From positions 1 to 45,604 of the forward strand of contig NZCD01000069.1 of assembly GCA_002688135.1 (NCBI GenBank): 45,604 bases of DNA, in the 5' to 3' direction. Both the position numbers and the translations under genes were made by a program. This stretch comes from Parcubacteria group bacterium. Its GTDB lineage: Bacteria; Patescibacteriota; Patescibacteriia; Magasanikbacterales; GCA-002688135. A model generated the notes under the pieces. It was not told the DNA's origin, did no database searches, and was given only the letters and a program-made list of their open reading frames with translations. This document shows, in pieces, positions 15,611-24,048 of the stretch (its first letter is position 1; the number at the start of each line of letters is the position of its first letter).

Positions 15611-17008
15611 ATGATGACGAACGAATCAATCTGGCAAGCAGTACTTGCTGAACTCGAACTTGAACTCTCAAAAGCGAATTTCACCACGTGGTTTCGCAAT
15701 ACTTCGTTGTCTTTAATGGAGAATAATGAGGTTTCGGTTTATGTTCCAAATAACTTCACCAAATCTTGGTTGGAGAAAAAGTATCACACATCTATATTAA
15801 AAACTCTCGAACAGGTTTTGGGGGCTCGAATTCAGAAGGTTGCGTATTGCGTTGAAAAAAATCCGCAAAAGACTCAAGCCTCTTTTATCACACAAGGTTT
15901 CACTTTCAATCACGATTCTGCAGACAATTCACTTACTGTTGGCCCACAGACTCCTGTGGTTCAGCAAAATCCAAATGCGCGCGGCTTACACCCGCGTTAT
16001 GTTTTTGATAATTTTATTGTGAGTAAAAGTAATGAGTTGGCACATGCTGCAGCGCAGGCTGTTGTATCGAATCCTGGTGCTTCTTATAACCCCCTCTTTA
16101 TATACGGAGGAGTTGGTCTTGGGAAAACTCATTTAATGCAGGCAATTGGACACTCTGTGTTAACTCAGAATTCAGAGGCTAAAGTATTGTATGTATCTTG
16201 TGAAACATTCACGAATGATTTTATTCATGCGGTTCGAAATGGTGTTGCTAAGGAATTTAAAGATCGATATCGAAATGTAGATGTTTTGATTGTTGATGAT
16301 ATTCAATTTATTACTGGTAAAGAGGGGACGCAGGAAGAATTCTTTCACACCTTTAATGCGCTTCATCAGCAAGACAAGCAGATTATTATTTCATGTGATC
16401 GTCCACCAAAAGCAATTCCTGCTTTAGAGCAACGATTACTCTCTCGTTTTGAGTGGGGGATGATCGCAGACATTTCATTTCCTAATGTTGAAACACGTGT
16501 TGCTATTTTGGAAGCGCGTTGCAGCGAGCGTGGTATTAAAGTGCCATCAGATATTTTACATACGATTGCGAATCACATTCAAAATAATATCCGAGAGTTA
16601 GAAGGTGCTTTGAATAAAATTATTGCTACAATTGAAATGCATAAGACTGAACCAACGAAAGAAATGGTTGAGCAGGTTTTGGGGAGCATTAAGGCATCGC
16701 GTACTATTCATTCTGTGTCGCCTAAGGAATTGATTAGAGTTGTTTCTGAATATTTTGATGTAGGTATTGATGATATGGTTGGTAAGAGCCGTGAGAAGCG
16801 TATTGCGTTTCCTCGTCAGATTATTATGTATTTGTTGCGTAAGGAGATGAAGAACTCATATCCGTCGATTGGTGCTGAATTGGGTGGACGAGATCATACT
16901 ACAGCGATTCATGCGTATGAGAAGATTCGAAAGGCGGTTGAGGTTGATAATAAGTTGAAGGCGGATATTCAGTATATTAAGGAGCGGTTGTATACGCCGG
17001 CGGCTTAG
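15611..17008 (+). CDS. dnaA: Chromosomal replication initiator protein DnaA
   Basis: About 465 residues from the chosen ATG. Domain I starts 'SIWQAVLAELELELSKANFTTWFRNT'. A linker follows, then the AAA+ domain with Walker A GGVGLGKTH (about 166-174), Walker B 'VDVLIVDDIQFI' (about 223-234) and the arginine-rich sensor region. Domain IV ends with the DnaA-box-binding signature GRDHTTAIHAYEKI (about 426-439). The frame stays open 30 codons upstream, but that part translates the inverted repeat 15497-15587 and does not look like DnaA, so I begin at MMTNESIW. No Shine-Dalgarno site; the extended -10 lies nine bases upstream. It is followed by dnaN in the same direction. Confidence 0.96.
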   Translation: MMTNESIWQAVLAELELELSKANFTTWFRNTSLSLMENNEVSVYVPNNFTKSWLEKKYHTSILKTLEQVLGARIQKVAYCVEKNPQKTQASFITQGFTFNHDSADNSLTVGPQTPVVQQNPNARGLHPRYVFDNFIVSKSNELAHAAAQAVVSNPGASYNPLFIYGGVGLGKTHLMQAIGHSVLTQNSEAKVLYVSCETFTNDFIHAVRNGVAKEFKDRYRNVDVLIVDDIQFITGKEGTQEEFFHTFNALHQQDKQIIISCDRPPKAIPALEQRLLSRFEWGMIADISFPNVETRVAILEARCSERGIKVPSDILHTIANHIQNNIRELEGALNKIIATIEMHKTEPTKEMVEQVLGSIKASRTIHSVSPKELIRVVSEYFDVGIDDMVGKSREKRIAFPRQIIMYLLRKEMKNSYPSIGAELGGRDHTTAIHAYEKIRKAVEVDNKLKADIQYIKERLYTPAA

Positions 17009-17347
17009 TGAGGTGTAAGGTTTTAGGTGTAAGGTGTAAGGTTTTGCACTTGTTGTTCACAGGGTACGCACATGTGATTAGACTGTTAGGGAGGTCGAGT
17101 AAGGTGTGATTAACAATTGAGTTGTTCACAGAAAAAAATAAGGGGTTAAGTTCATACACAATTCGTACACATGGCATTTCACAGTTGGTGTGTACAAATT
17201 ATTGTCTAAAATTAAAACAAAAAGTGAGTTGTTAGACTTATCCCGTGCCTTATTATTACTATTAGTTTAATTTATATATAAATATAATATAATACATTTT
17301 CAGAAATGAGAGAGAAGGGGGAGTTATAAACCTAAGAAAGGAAGAAT
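17009..17347 (+). other. dnaA-dnaN intergenic region
   Basis: Two identical DnaA-box-like 9-mers, TTGTTCACA, lie at 17053-17061 and 17122-17130 (two mismatches from TTATCCACA). A short GGTGTAAGG direct repeat (about 17012-17040) follows the dnaA stop. The right part is very AT-rich (17260-17300) with overlapping TATAAT boxes. This may be a secondary part of the origin plus the dnaN promoter. Confidence 0.5.
17283..17293 (+). promoter_or_regulatory. Likely dnaN -10 region
   Basis: Two overlapping TATAAT hexamers (17283-17288 and 17288-17293) about 55 bases before the ATG. No convincing -35 box. Confidence 0.45.
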
Positions 17348-18472
17348 ATGAAGTTCTCATGCACAAAGGAGAATTTACTCAAAGCGTTAACATGTACTGG
17401 ATACGTATCTGGTAAACAAGTGAACTTGCCGATATTGCAAAATGTGTTGATATCAATGAAGAACACAGAAACGAAGATTGTATCGACTAATTTGGAGATT
17501 GCGGTTTCAGCGCAGTTGCGAGCGAAGGTTGAGACTGATGGAGAGTTTACTGTTCCGGCGAGAGTATTTTTGGAATATATGTCGAATGTTCCAGGGGATC
17601 GTGTTGATATTGAATTGCATGATTCTGGATTGGGTGTTCAGATGGGGCATTCTAAGACTGTGTTGAAGGGGATGGAGGCGACGGAGTTTCCTCTGATTCC
17701 AGGAATAGAAGGTGATGTTGTATTTGAATTAGATGCGAAGGTTTTGTTGAATGCGTTGCATCAAGTTTTATTTGCAGCTTCTAAGAGTGATGTTCGTCTG
17801 GAATTGTCTGGTGTGTTATTTCATTGTAATCCACCTGAAGGAAAACAAAATTTAGTATTGGCGGCGACAGATAGTTTTCGGTTAGCTGAAAAGAAAATTA
17901 CGTTTAAGAGTGGTGGAACTGAAGAGAAGCGTGTGATTGTTCCATCTAGAACTGTTGCTGAATTGGTTCGTATTATAAATGTTTCTTCAAAAGAAATTGA
18001 TAGTGTGACGATGCGTGTTTCTGATCATCAGATTGTATTTGTGTGTGGTGGTGTGCAAATTACATCGCGATTAACTGAAGGGAATTATCCGAATTATGAA
18101 CATATTATCCCCAAAGAATCGAATGTTGAAATGAGTGCTTTGAAGGATGATGTTGTGAAACAAGTTAAGGGTGCGAGTTTGTTTACTACGAAGGGGATTG
18201 GTGCGGTGCGGATGAAATTTGTGGCAGCTGAAAATAAAATAAATATTACATCGACGAATGCGCAGACGGGGGAACATGCTGGGAGTGTTGTTGCGGAAGG
18301 AAAAGGTGATGAAGTTGAGATGTATTTGAATCATCGATATATTTTGGATGGGTTGGGTGTGATTGATAATGAGCGGGTTGTTTTTTCTGCGCAGTCTACT
18401 GATGCGCCGTTAGTGATGCGCCCACAAATGGATAAAGATTATCTGTACATGATAATGCCGATTAAACAGTAA
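17348..18472 (+). CDS. dnaN: DNA polymerase III beta sliding clamp
   Basis: A 374-residue protein with the normal three-domain clamp length. It opens MKFSCTKENLLKALTCTGYVSGKQVNLPILQNVLIS, the family's N-terminal helix-strand pattern. 'ATDSFRLAEKKI' is the highly conserved domain-2 motif, and the C-terminus 'YLYMIMPIKQ' corresponds to the conserved 'Y.vMP(M/V)R' ending. A dimer of this protein tethers the replicative polymerase to DNA. AAAGGAAG lies a few bases before the ATG, one of the clearer ribosome sites here. An 11-pair terminator follows directly. Confidence 0.95.
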   Translation: MKFSCTKENLLKALTCTGYVSGKQVNLPILQNVLISMKNTETKIVSTNLEIAVSAQLRAKVETDGEFTVPARVFLEYMSNVPGDRVDIELHDSGLGVQMGHSKTVLKGMEATEFPLIPGIEGDVVFELDAKVLLNALHQVLFAASKSDVRLELSGVLFHCNPPEGKQNLVLAATDSFRLAEKKITFKSGGTEEKRVIVPSRTVAELVRIINVSSKEIDSVTMRVSDHQIVFVCGGVQITSRLTEGNYPNYEHIIPKESNVEMSALKDDVVKQVKGASLFTTKGIGAVRMKFVAAENKINITSTNAQTGEHAGSVVAEGKGDEVEMYLNHRYILDGLGVIDNERVVFSAQSTDAPLVMRPQMDKDYLYMIMPIKQ

Positions 18473-18487
18473 TTTTAGGTGCTAGAT

Positions 18488-18513
18488 AAAACCACACAGA
18501 TTGTGTGGTTTTT
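18488..18513 (+). terminator. dnaN terminator
   Basis: AAAACCACACA, loop GAT, TGTGTGGTTTT, then T. Eleven perfect pairs. Confidence 0.9.
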
Positions 18514-18543
18514 GTGTTGTAATACTTTTTGTGATTTTGAAAA

Positions 18544-19392
18544 TTATTTAAGCGTGGTGTTAATTGTTTTGAGGAGGGGATGTTTGAGATTAATATGCGA
18601 TGTTTTTGTTGTGAAAATTCCGACAGTACGCGATATTTTAAATGAAATTTTTGTTTTGTGAAGAGATTTATTTTTTAGTTCGTCTGTGATTTGATGTTGT
18701 GGGAGAAGTGTTACGCCAGCTCCAGATTCTGCCATCTCTAGTAGAAAGTTTGGGTTAGTTGATTCAATGAGAATTTTTGGTGTGTAGTTGTTTTTTTGAA
18801 ATGTTGTGTCGATGTATGATCTTGTTGTTGATCCTGCATCATAAAGAATGAACGGGATTTCTTTTTTTGGATTCCATTTTTTTCCTGAAACAGGGATGAG
18901 TTCTTCGTCGTATGTTTTGAGGATTGTGATATTGTGGGGAGGCTTGTATTGTTGTGGGACAACACAAATACATATATCGAATAATCCTGCTTGGAGCCAT
19001 GAGAGCAAGTTTCTTGAATTATCGATTTTCATTTCGAAATGATACTCGTTTGTGTCGAGATTTTTTTTGAGAAAGTGGATTAGTTTGAGCGCTGCGGAAT
19101 CGTATAGACCGAGAGAAATAATTTGAGATCCACGAAGATTCGTCAGTTCGCTGGCGTTTTGTATTTTTTCCCAATTGTCGTTCATTCTTCTGGCGAGCTG
19201 GTATACGATTTGGCCTTCTTTGGACAGCTGTGGTGTTGGGGTGAGGGATGTGAACAGATTTAGCTGTAGGTGCTCTTGAAGGCGTTTGAGAGACTGTGAG
19301 ATGGCTGGTTGGGATATGTTGTGGGATTCGGCTGCTTTGGTTACGGAGCCTTTATGTACTATTGAGATGAATCGCTCCAGTTCGAGTAGCAT
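18544..19392 (-). CDS. LysR-family transcriptional regulator
   Basis: About 282 residues from the ATG MLLELERFISIVHKGSVTKA. The winged helix-turn-helix is canonical: 'GSVTKAAESHNISQPAISQSLKRLQEHLQLNLF' at about 13-45, then the linker helix and a periplasmic-binding-like effector domain ('IISLGLYDSAALKLIHFLKK', 'GAGVTLLPQHQI'). The frame also opens at a TTG 15 bases earlier; the ATG gives the usual LysR N-terminus. LysR proteins normally regulate a divergent neighbour, here the inositol-phosphate synthase at 19673, but a miniature repeat lies between and I see no obvious T-N11-A operator. LysR regulators are uncommon in reduced CPR genomes, so acquisition by transfer is possible. Confidence 0.88.
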   Translation of the reverse strand: MLLELERFISIVHKGSVTKAAESHNISQPAISQSLKRLQEHLQLNLFTSLTPTPQLSKEGQIVYQLARRMNDNWEKIQNASELTNLRGSQIISLGLYDSAALKLIHFLKKNLDTNEYHFEMKIDNSRNLLSWLQAGLFDICICVVPQQYKPPHNITILKTYDEELIPVSGKKWNPKKEIPFILYDAGSTTRSYIDTTFQKNNYTPKILIESTNPNFLLEMAESGAGVTLLPQHQITDELKNKSLHKTKISFKISRTVGIFTTKTSHINLKHPLLKTINTTLK

Positions 19393-19461
19393 ATTTTTCA
19401 AGATCAAATATTAAAGCGAAAAGATTAAAACCACAGATCAAAATTTAAAGATTTTGTTCGT

Positions 19462-19539
19462 TGTCATTCCGTAGTCGTACGGAATCTATGTTGCTTTGTA
19501 TTGCTGACTTGATGGATCCCGTACGGCTACGGGATGACA
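19462..19539. repeat. Miniature inverted repeat with GTAGTCGTACGG arms, copy 3
   Basis: TGTCATTCCGTAGTCGTACG at the left and CGTACGGCTACGGGATGACA at the right, with one arm substitution compared with 14928. Confidence 0.8.
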
Positions 19540-19543
19540 ATTA

Positions 19544-19572
19544 TGTGGATAAGCTGTGCTTATAGTGGATAA
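19544..19572. other. Pair of DnaA-box-like sites
   Basis: A perfect TGTGGATAA (19544-19552) and AGTGGATAA (19564-19572), same orientation, 20 bases apart, starting five bases after a miniature repeat. Confidence 0.4.
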
Positions 19573-19632
19573 GTATCATTAATTTGGATTATATATGAGT
19601 ATGGTATATAGTTCAAGCGTTCTTTACTTAAC

Positions 19633-19659
19633 TGGATTTCCGCCTTTGCGGGAATGACA
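19633..19659. repeat. Half-size miniature repeat abutting the ino1 ribosome site
   Basis: TGGATTTCCGCCTTTGCGGG followed by AATGACAA. The AAAGGAGAG ribosome binding site of the next gene begins directly at its edge. Confidence 0.65.
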
Positions 19660-19672
19660 AAAGGAGAGTTTT

Positions 19673-20812
19673 ATGAGCACGCGAACTATCAACGTAGCGA
19701 TTGTCGGCGTAGGTAACTGCGCTTCTTCATTCGTGCAAGGTCTGGAGTATTACAAATATTGTGCTGATGAGCATATTCCTGGATTGATCAACACAGATTT
19801 GGGTGGGTATCGGATTGGCGATATTCGTGTGGTTGCTGCTTTTGATGTAAATGCAAATAAGGTTGGGCGGGATTTGTCACGAGCGATTTTTTCTGCGCCA
19901 AATAACACAACGAAGTTTGCTGATGTTCCTGAAGTTGGTGTGCGTGTGTGTAATTCGAGGCGCATGGATGGTATTGGTGAATACATTGATGGTGTTTTTC
20001 CGCTTTCTGATGCGGAGATTCCGGATCCGATTCAAGTGCTGCGTGATTCAGGTGCGGATGTGTTGGTGAATTATCTTCCGGTTGGTTCGCAAAGGGCTGT
20101 CGAGTACTGGGCGCAGGTTTGTTTGGATGCTGGTGTTGCGATGGTGAATTGCATGCCGGTGTTTATTGCGAGTGATCGCGCGTGGGAACAGAAGTTTTCT
20201 AAAGCAGGTATTCCGATTGTGGGAGATGATATCAAGTCACAGTTCGGAGCGACGATTTTGCATCGTGCGCTTATCAAGTTGATGGCTGATCGTGGGATGC
20301 CGGTGGACACAACGTATCAATTGAATTTTGGTGGAAATACTGATTTTCAGAATATGTTGGAACGCAAGCGACTTGCCAGCAAAAAGCTTAGTAAGACGCG
20401 CGCCGTTACTTCGCAAGCCGATCGTGATCAGAGCTTGTCGCATGATGATGCGACACATATTGGACCTTCTGACTATGTTCCGCACTTGAAAGATAATAAG
20501 ATTGCCCAGATTCATCTAGAAGGTCGTCATTTCGGTGATGTTCCGATGAACGTGGAAGTTCGATTGTCTGTTGAGGATTCTCCGAATTCCGCTGGTGTTG
20601 TTGTTGATGCGGTTCGTTGTGCGAAGATTGCTTTGGATGCGCGTGTTGGTGGCGCACTTCTTGCACCGAGCGCGTATTACATGAAATCTCCGATTCGTCA
20701 GATGGAGGATTCTGTTGCGAGGGATGGTGTGTTGAGGTTCGTGCACGAATGTCAGGAGATGATTAGTAGTCCGTCGCTGTCGGTGATGCAACCGACCGTG
20801 AGTCGAGCGTAA
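19673..20812 (+). CDS. ino1: myo-Inositol-1-phosphate synthase
   Basis: A 379-residue enzyme that turns glucose 6-phosphate into inositol 1-phosphate using NAD. It has the N-terminal nucleotide-binding motif 'VAIVGVGNCASSFVQGLEYY'. 'GIPIVGDDIKSQFGATILHRAL' and 'NFGGNTDFQNMLERKRLASKKLSKTRAV' are the conserved substrate- and lysine-containing segments of the short prokaryotic (actinobacterial/archaeal) form. The length fits this form (about 360-390) rather than the larger eukaryotic one. The ribosome site AAAGGAGAG lies five bases upstream of the ATG. The product could feed inositol phospholipid or a compatible solute; no partner gene is in the window. Confidence 0.92.
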   Translation: MSTRTINVAIVGVGNCASSFVQGLEYYKYCADEHIPGLINTDLGGYRIGDIRVVAAFDVNANKVGRDLSRAIFSAPNNTTKFADVPEVGVRVCNSRRMDGIGEYIDGVFPLSDAEIPDPIQVLRDSGADVLVNYLPVGSQRAVEYWAQVCLDAGVAMVNCMPVFIASDRAWEQKFSKAGIPIVGDDIKSQFGATILHRALIKLMADRGMPVDTTYQLNFGGNTDFQNMLERKRLASKKLSKTRAVTSQADRDQSLSHDDATHIGPSDYVPHLKDNKIAQIHLEGRHFGDVPMNVEVRLSVEDSPNSAGVVVDAVRCAKIALDARVGGALLAPSAYYMKSPIRQMEDSVARDGVLRFVHECQEMISSPSLSVMQPTVSRA

Positions 20813-20814
20813 TA

Positions 20815-20846
20815 AAAAACCTCCGAGATTTCTCGGAGGTCATTTT
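20815..20846. terminator. Bidirectional terminator between ino1 and the PBP gene
   Basis: A-tract, ACCTCCGAG (20819-20827), loop ATTT, CTCGGAGGT (20832-20840), then a T-rich tract. It serves two convergent genes. Confidence 0.88.
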
Positions 20847-23663
20847 TTATTTACTGACGAAGAGAGGGAGGGTTTGGGAGGTTGTGGTTTGATTTCCGTC
20901 GTAAGAAGCTATAAAAGAAAATTCGTAGAAGCCTCCTTCTTCTGGAATGTTTTCCCAAGTGTGTGTCATGTTTGATGAGAAGTCTCCATCAAAAATTATT
21001 GTTTCTAATAATTCTCCGCCTTTCTTTTTGATGTATAGGGTAACCTTGTTGATGCGCGATGGCATGGTTGGACGGAATTCGAATGTGAATGGGAAATCGT
21101 TTTGTGTGATGGTTACATTGGCTGGTGGGTAGTTCCATAAAACTGTAGGAGTATCAGATTGTCCTGTGAGGTTTATGGTGAAGGATTGTGATTTAACATT
21201 GAAGTCTACATCGTATGCGCGAGCTTCAAATGTATGGAAGCCGCTGACGAATTGTCCGAGGTTGAGTGTTGCGGCGTATTCTTCTCCGGAAAATACTTCA
21301 CCTACTTGAACGCCATCCACGAAATATCTAACCCTTTTTATTCCTTGTGGAGCAGATGCTTGAACGCGAGCAGTCATAATTCTGTTCACTGTTTGTTTTT
21401 TTGTTGGTTCAAGAATAGAAATTGATGGCGTGAATTCTGGTTTATGAATATCGTCGTATTCGGTTGGTGGTTCTGAAATTTCGATTGGTTCTTTTTCTAA
21501 TTCTTCATCGGTTTTTTTCGCCCATTCTTGAATTCCTTTTTCCCATGATGCAAATTGTGCATCACTCTCTGGATTTTTTGGTGGTTTTCCTTGTGGGTCA
21601 TTTTTATCGATGTGATACAAAATTGAATGTCCTGCAAAGAACTTTTTCTTTTCTTTTGTTTCTTCAGGAGTAAATTCTGTGGCGAGTTTTCCTGAAACTG
21701 TATCAATTTCAACTTCTTGTAATCCAGGGTCTTGTCCAGTTAACACGGGCTTATTTGTTTTTGGTTCTTCTGGTGGTTCGAATTGTTCGATTTCAGTTCC
21801 TTCTAGTGCGCGTAACATAAATGCTTGCCAGATTGGTCCAGCTGCAGTTGATCCACCAGAGCCTTGTCGCATTGGCGTGTTGTTGTTATTTCCAGCCCAT
21901 ACTCCTGCCGCAAATGATGGTGTGTATCCCATGAGCCATCCGTCACGATAATCATTTGTTGTTCCTGTTTTTGCGGCGACTGGTCTTTCTCCTAATTGTG
22001 CGACAGAGTTTAATCCAAATGCGTATGCGCGTGCGTTGTTATCCGAGAGGATATTTGAAAGTTGTCGAACTGCGTTTTTATCAATTGCTTTTTTGCCTCG
22101 TTTTTTTTCATGTTCGAAAAGCACTGTTCCATCATCATCCTCTACTTTCAAAATAGAAACTGGCGCGATGTATGCACCTTCGCGGGCAAATGTTGCGTAT
22201 GCGGTTGTGTGTTCAAGTAATGTTACTTCTCCGCCACCCAACACGAGTGATAATCCGAAACGAGATCTGTCTGAAAGTGTTGTATAGCCGATTTTTTCTG
22301 CAACATCTAATACATGACTAATTCCTGCTAAATAAATCATTTTTACAGCCGGAATATTTAGTGATCCTTGAATAGCTTTTCTGATCGTAACGGGTCCGCG
22401 TTCTTTGAAGTCGTAGTTATTTGGTTCATATGGTTTTCCGATTGCATTTGAGAAAGCAGTTTTTGCATCGTAGAGAATAGTTTTGGGGGTGTAGCCTTTT
22501 TCAAATCCTGCGACGTATACAAGTGGTTTGAAGGATGATCCTGGTTGGCGCGGTGCGAGCGCGACATTAAATTGACCATCGTATTCTTTGTCGAAGAAAT
22601 CTCGAGACCCTACCATTGCTCGGATTTCTGCGGTTTTAACATCGATCGCAACGAGTGCTGCATTTTCTGCTTTATTGTGTTCTCGATTGTGTTCTACTCC
22701 TTTTTTTATTTCTTCCTCTGCGATTTCTTGTAGATCATAATCGAGTGATGTGGTGATTTTGAGTCCACCTGTTTCAACCAATTTTTCTCCGAGTGTTTGC
22801 GAGAGTTGTTCTTTTATCATCATCACAAAGTGAGGTGCGCGAATGGAGTTGTCGACATTTTGTTTAAGTTCGACATCTACATTTTTTGCGGTTTTCGATT
22901 CTTGCTCTGTGATAAATTGTTGTTCTACCATCAAATCTAAAATGAAATCTCGTCGATCTTGTAATCGTGTGAGATTATTGAGATAGCGTGTTGGCGCTTG
23001 TGGGAGTGCGGCGAGTGTTGCTGCTTCGGCTATTGAAATATCTTCAACTTTTTTCGCGAAGTAGCTTTGTGAAGCTGCTTCGATTCCGTAGTTTGTTGAT
23101 CCGTATGGAATTTCATTGAAGTAGAGTTGGAGGATTTCTTTTTTGGTGTATTTTTTTTCAAGTTGTGTTGCGAGGATTGCTTCTTTGATTTTTCGAATAT
23201 ATGAATGGTCGTCTCCAACGATTGCATTTTTGATGAGTTGTTGTGTGAGGGTGGAGGCACCACCTTGCCCAGATTTTTTTCCGAGTAAATTTGAAATTGC
23301 GGCGCGTGCAATACTTTTGTATGCAACACCTTTGTGATTGTAGAAATTTTTATCTTCAACGGCGAGTGTTGCGTTTACTGCGTATTCAGGAATATCTTCG
23401 AGTGCTACAAGTGTTCGTTTTTTTTCATTGAAGATTTCAAATAATAAAGTTTCTCCGGTTCGGTCATAAATTTTTGTAGTTTGTCCGAGTGATCGTTCTG
23501 AAAGTTTTTCTGGATCTGGTAAATCTTTTGCGATTGATGCAATCCATATCGTCAACAAAATGAACATCAATAATCCTAGGCCCAATCCCCATTTAACAAG
23601 TTTCCAAAAGAAGCGCTTTTTGGCGCGACGTTTTTTATATGGTTTGTGGTAACGTTTGTCCAT
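20847..23663 (-). CDS. Bifunctional class A penicillin-binding protein (PBP1A type)
   Basis: A 938-residue protein: basic cytoplasmic N-terminus, one membrane helix (about 20-44), glycosyltransferase-51 domain (catalytic Glu in AVEDKNFYNHKG at 103; 'GGASTLTQQLIKN' at 134-146) and transpeptidase domain with SxxK at 376-379 (PGSSFKP), SLN at 434-436 and KTG at 565-567 (AAKTGTTNDYRDGW). After about residue 640 comes a Pro/Glu linker and two Ig-like beta domains (about 730-935, 'RVRYFVDGVQVGEVFSG', 'WNYPPANVTITQNDFPF'). It polymerises and crosslinks peptidoglycan outside the membrane. The beta-rich C-terminal extension is longer than in model PBP1A proteins and probably binds the wall. No ribosome site is visible at the start. 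Confidence 0.95.
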   Translation of the reverse strand: MDKRYHKPYKKRRAKKRFFWKLVKWGLGLGLLMFILLTIWIASIAKDLPDPEKLSERSLGQTTKIYDRTGETLLFEIFNEKKRTLVALEDIPEYAVNATLAVEDKNFYNHKGVAYKSIARAAISNLLGKKSGQGGASTLTQQLIKNAIVGDDHSYIRKIKEAILATQLEKKYTKKEILQLYFNEIPYGSTNYGIEAASQSYFAKKVEDISIAEAATLAALPQAPTRYLNNLTRLQDRRDFILDLMVEQQFITEQESKTAKNVDVELKQNVDNSIRAPHFVMMIKEQLSQTLGEKLVETGGLKITTSLDYDLQEIAEEEIKKGVEHNREHNKAENAALVAIDVKTAEIRAMVGSRDFFDKEYDGQFNVALAPRQPGSSFKPLVYVAGFEKGYTPKTILYDAKTAFSNAIGKPYEPNNYDFKERGPVTIRKAIQGSLNIPAVKMIYLAGISHVLDVAEKIGYTTLSDRSRFGLSLVLGGGEVTLLEHTTAYATFAREGAYIAPVSILKVEDDDGTVLFEHEKKRGKKAIDKNAVRQLSNILSDNNARAYAFGLNSVAQLGERPVAAKTGTTNDYRDGWLMGYTPSFAAGVWAGNNNNTPMRQGSGGSTAAGPIWQAFMLRALEGTEIEQFEPPEEPKTNKPVLTGQDPGLQEVEIDTVSGKLATEFTPEETKEKKKFFAGHSILYHIDKNDPQGKPPKNPESDAQFASWEKGIQEWAKKTDEELEKEPIEISEPPTEYDDIHKPEFTPSISILEPTKKQTVNRIMTARVQASAPQGIKRVRYFVDGVQVGEVFSGEEYAATLNLGQFVSGFHTFEARAYDVDFNVKSQSFTINLTGQSDTPTVLWNYPPANVTITQNDFPFTFEFRPTMPSRINKVTLYIKKKGGELLETIIFDGDFSSNMTHTWENIPEEGGFYEFSFIASYDGNQTTTSQTLPLFVSK

Positions 23664-23728
23664 GACAAAAGATTAAAGCGAAAAATTTAAAGCCACAATT
23701 CAAAATTCAAAAGTGACGACCGTAGTGA

Positions 23729-23805
23729 GTCATTCTGGAGCTTGCGATAGAATCCAGAAATTCAACGCGAAAGTGTTGGATTCTATCTCTTTGTTCCAGA
23801 ATGAC
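23729..23805. repeat. Miniature inverted repeat with CATTCTGGA arms
   Basis: GTCATTCTGGA at the left and TCCAGAATGAC at the right; inner arms GATAGAATCCA and TGGATTCTATC also pair. A variant of the TGTCATYCC family. Confidence 0.7.
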
Positions 23806-23913
23806 GCGATGCGTCAGTTTGTTGAACTATTTATACCGTTTTTGGTAGTTTAGAGCAATGTTTTTTTGTTGTAAATATGTTGCATCATAAGAAAATTAAT
23901 CCACATCAGAGTA

Positions 23914-23942
23914 TTGACTTTTAGGGTAATTCGTGCTATACT
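23914..23942 (+). promoter_or_regulatory. Strong promoter of the 3D-domain gene
   Basis: TTGACT (23914-23919), 17 bases, TATACT (23937-23942), with a TGC extended -10. The expected start is about 23949. Confidence 0.75.
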
Positions 23943-23950
23943 ATTGGCGT

Positions 23951-23978
23951 CTTTGAAGAGTCTTTCAAAGGCTTTTTT
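23951..23978 (+). terminator. Attenuator-like terminator in the leader of the 3D-domain gene
   Basis: CTTTGAA, loop GAGTCT, TTCAAAG, GC, then TTTTTT. It begins within about three bases of the predicted transcript start and precedes the coding region by about 70 bases, so most transcripts might end here as a very short RNA unless the hairpin is prevented. Confidence 0.6.
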
Positions 23979-24012
23979 ATTCGATATATATAGAGGAAAT
24001 AGAGGATTCTGA

Positions 24013-24039
24013 TGGATTCCCGCTTTCGCGGGAATGACA
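24013..24039. repeat. Half-size miniature repeat (TGGATTCCCGC type)
   Basis: TGGATTCCCGCTTTCGCGGG followed by AATGACA. The ATG inside it opens the coding frame slightly early; the true start is probably 24049. Confidence 0.7.
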
Positions 24040-24048
24040 ATTTATACT

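Larger units (their letters stand above)
23664..24048. other. Gene-free region: repeat, promoter, attenuator-like hairpin
   Basis: Holds an A-rich composite repeat plus miniature inverted repeat (23729-23805), then a strong plus-strand promoter (23914-23942), a hairpin with a T tract (23951-23978) and a half-size miniature repeat (24013-24039) just before the 3D-domain gene. Confidence 0.6.
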
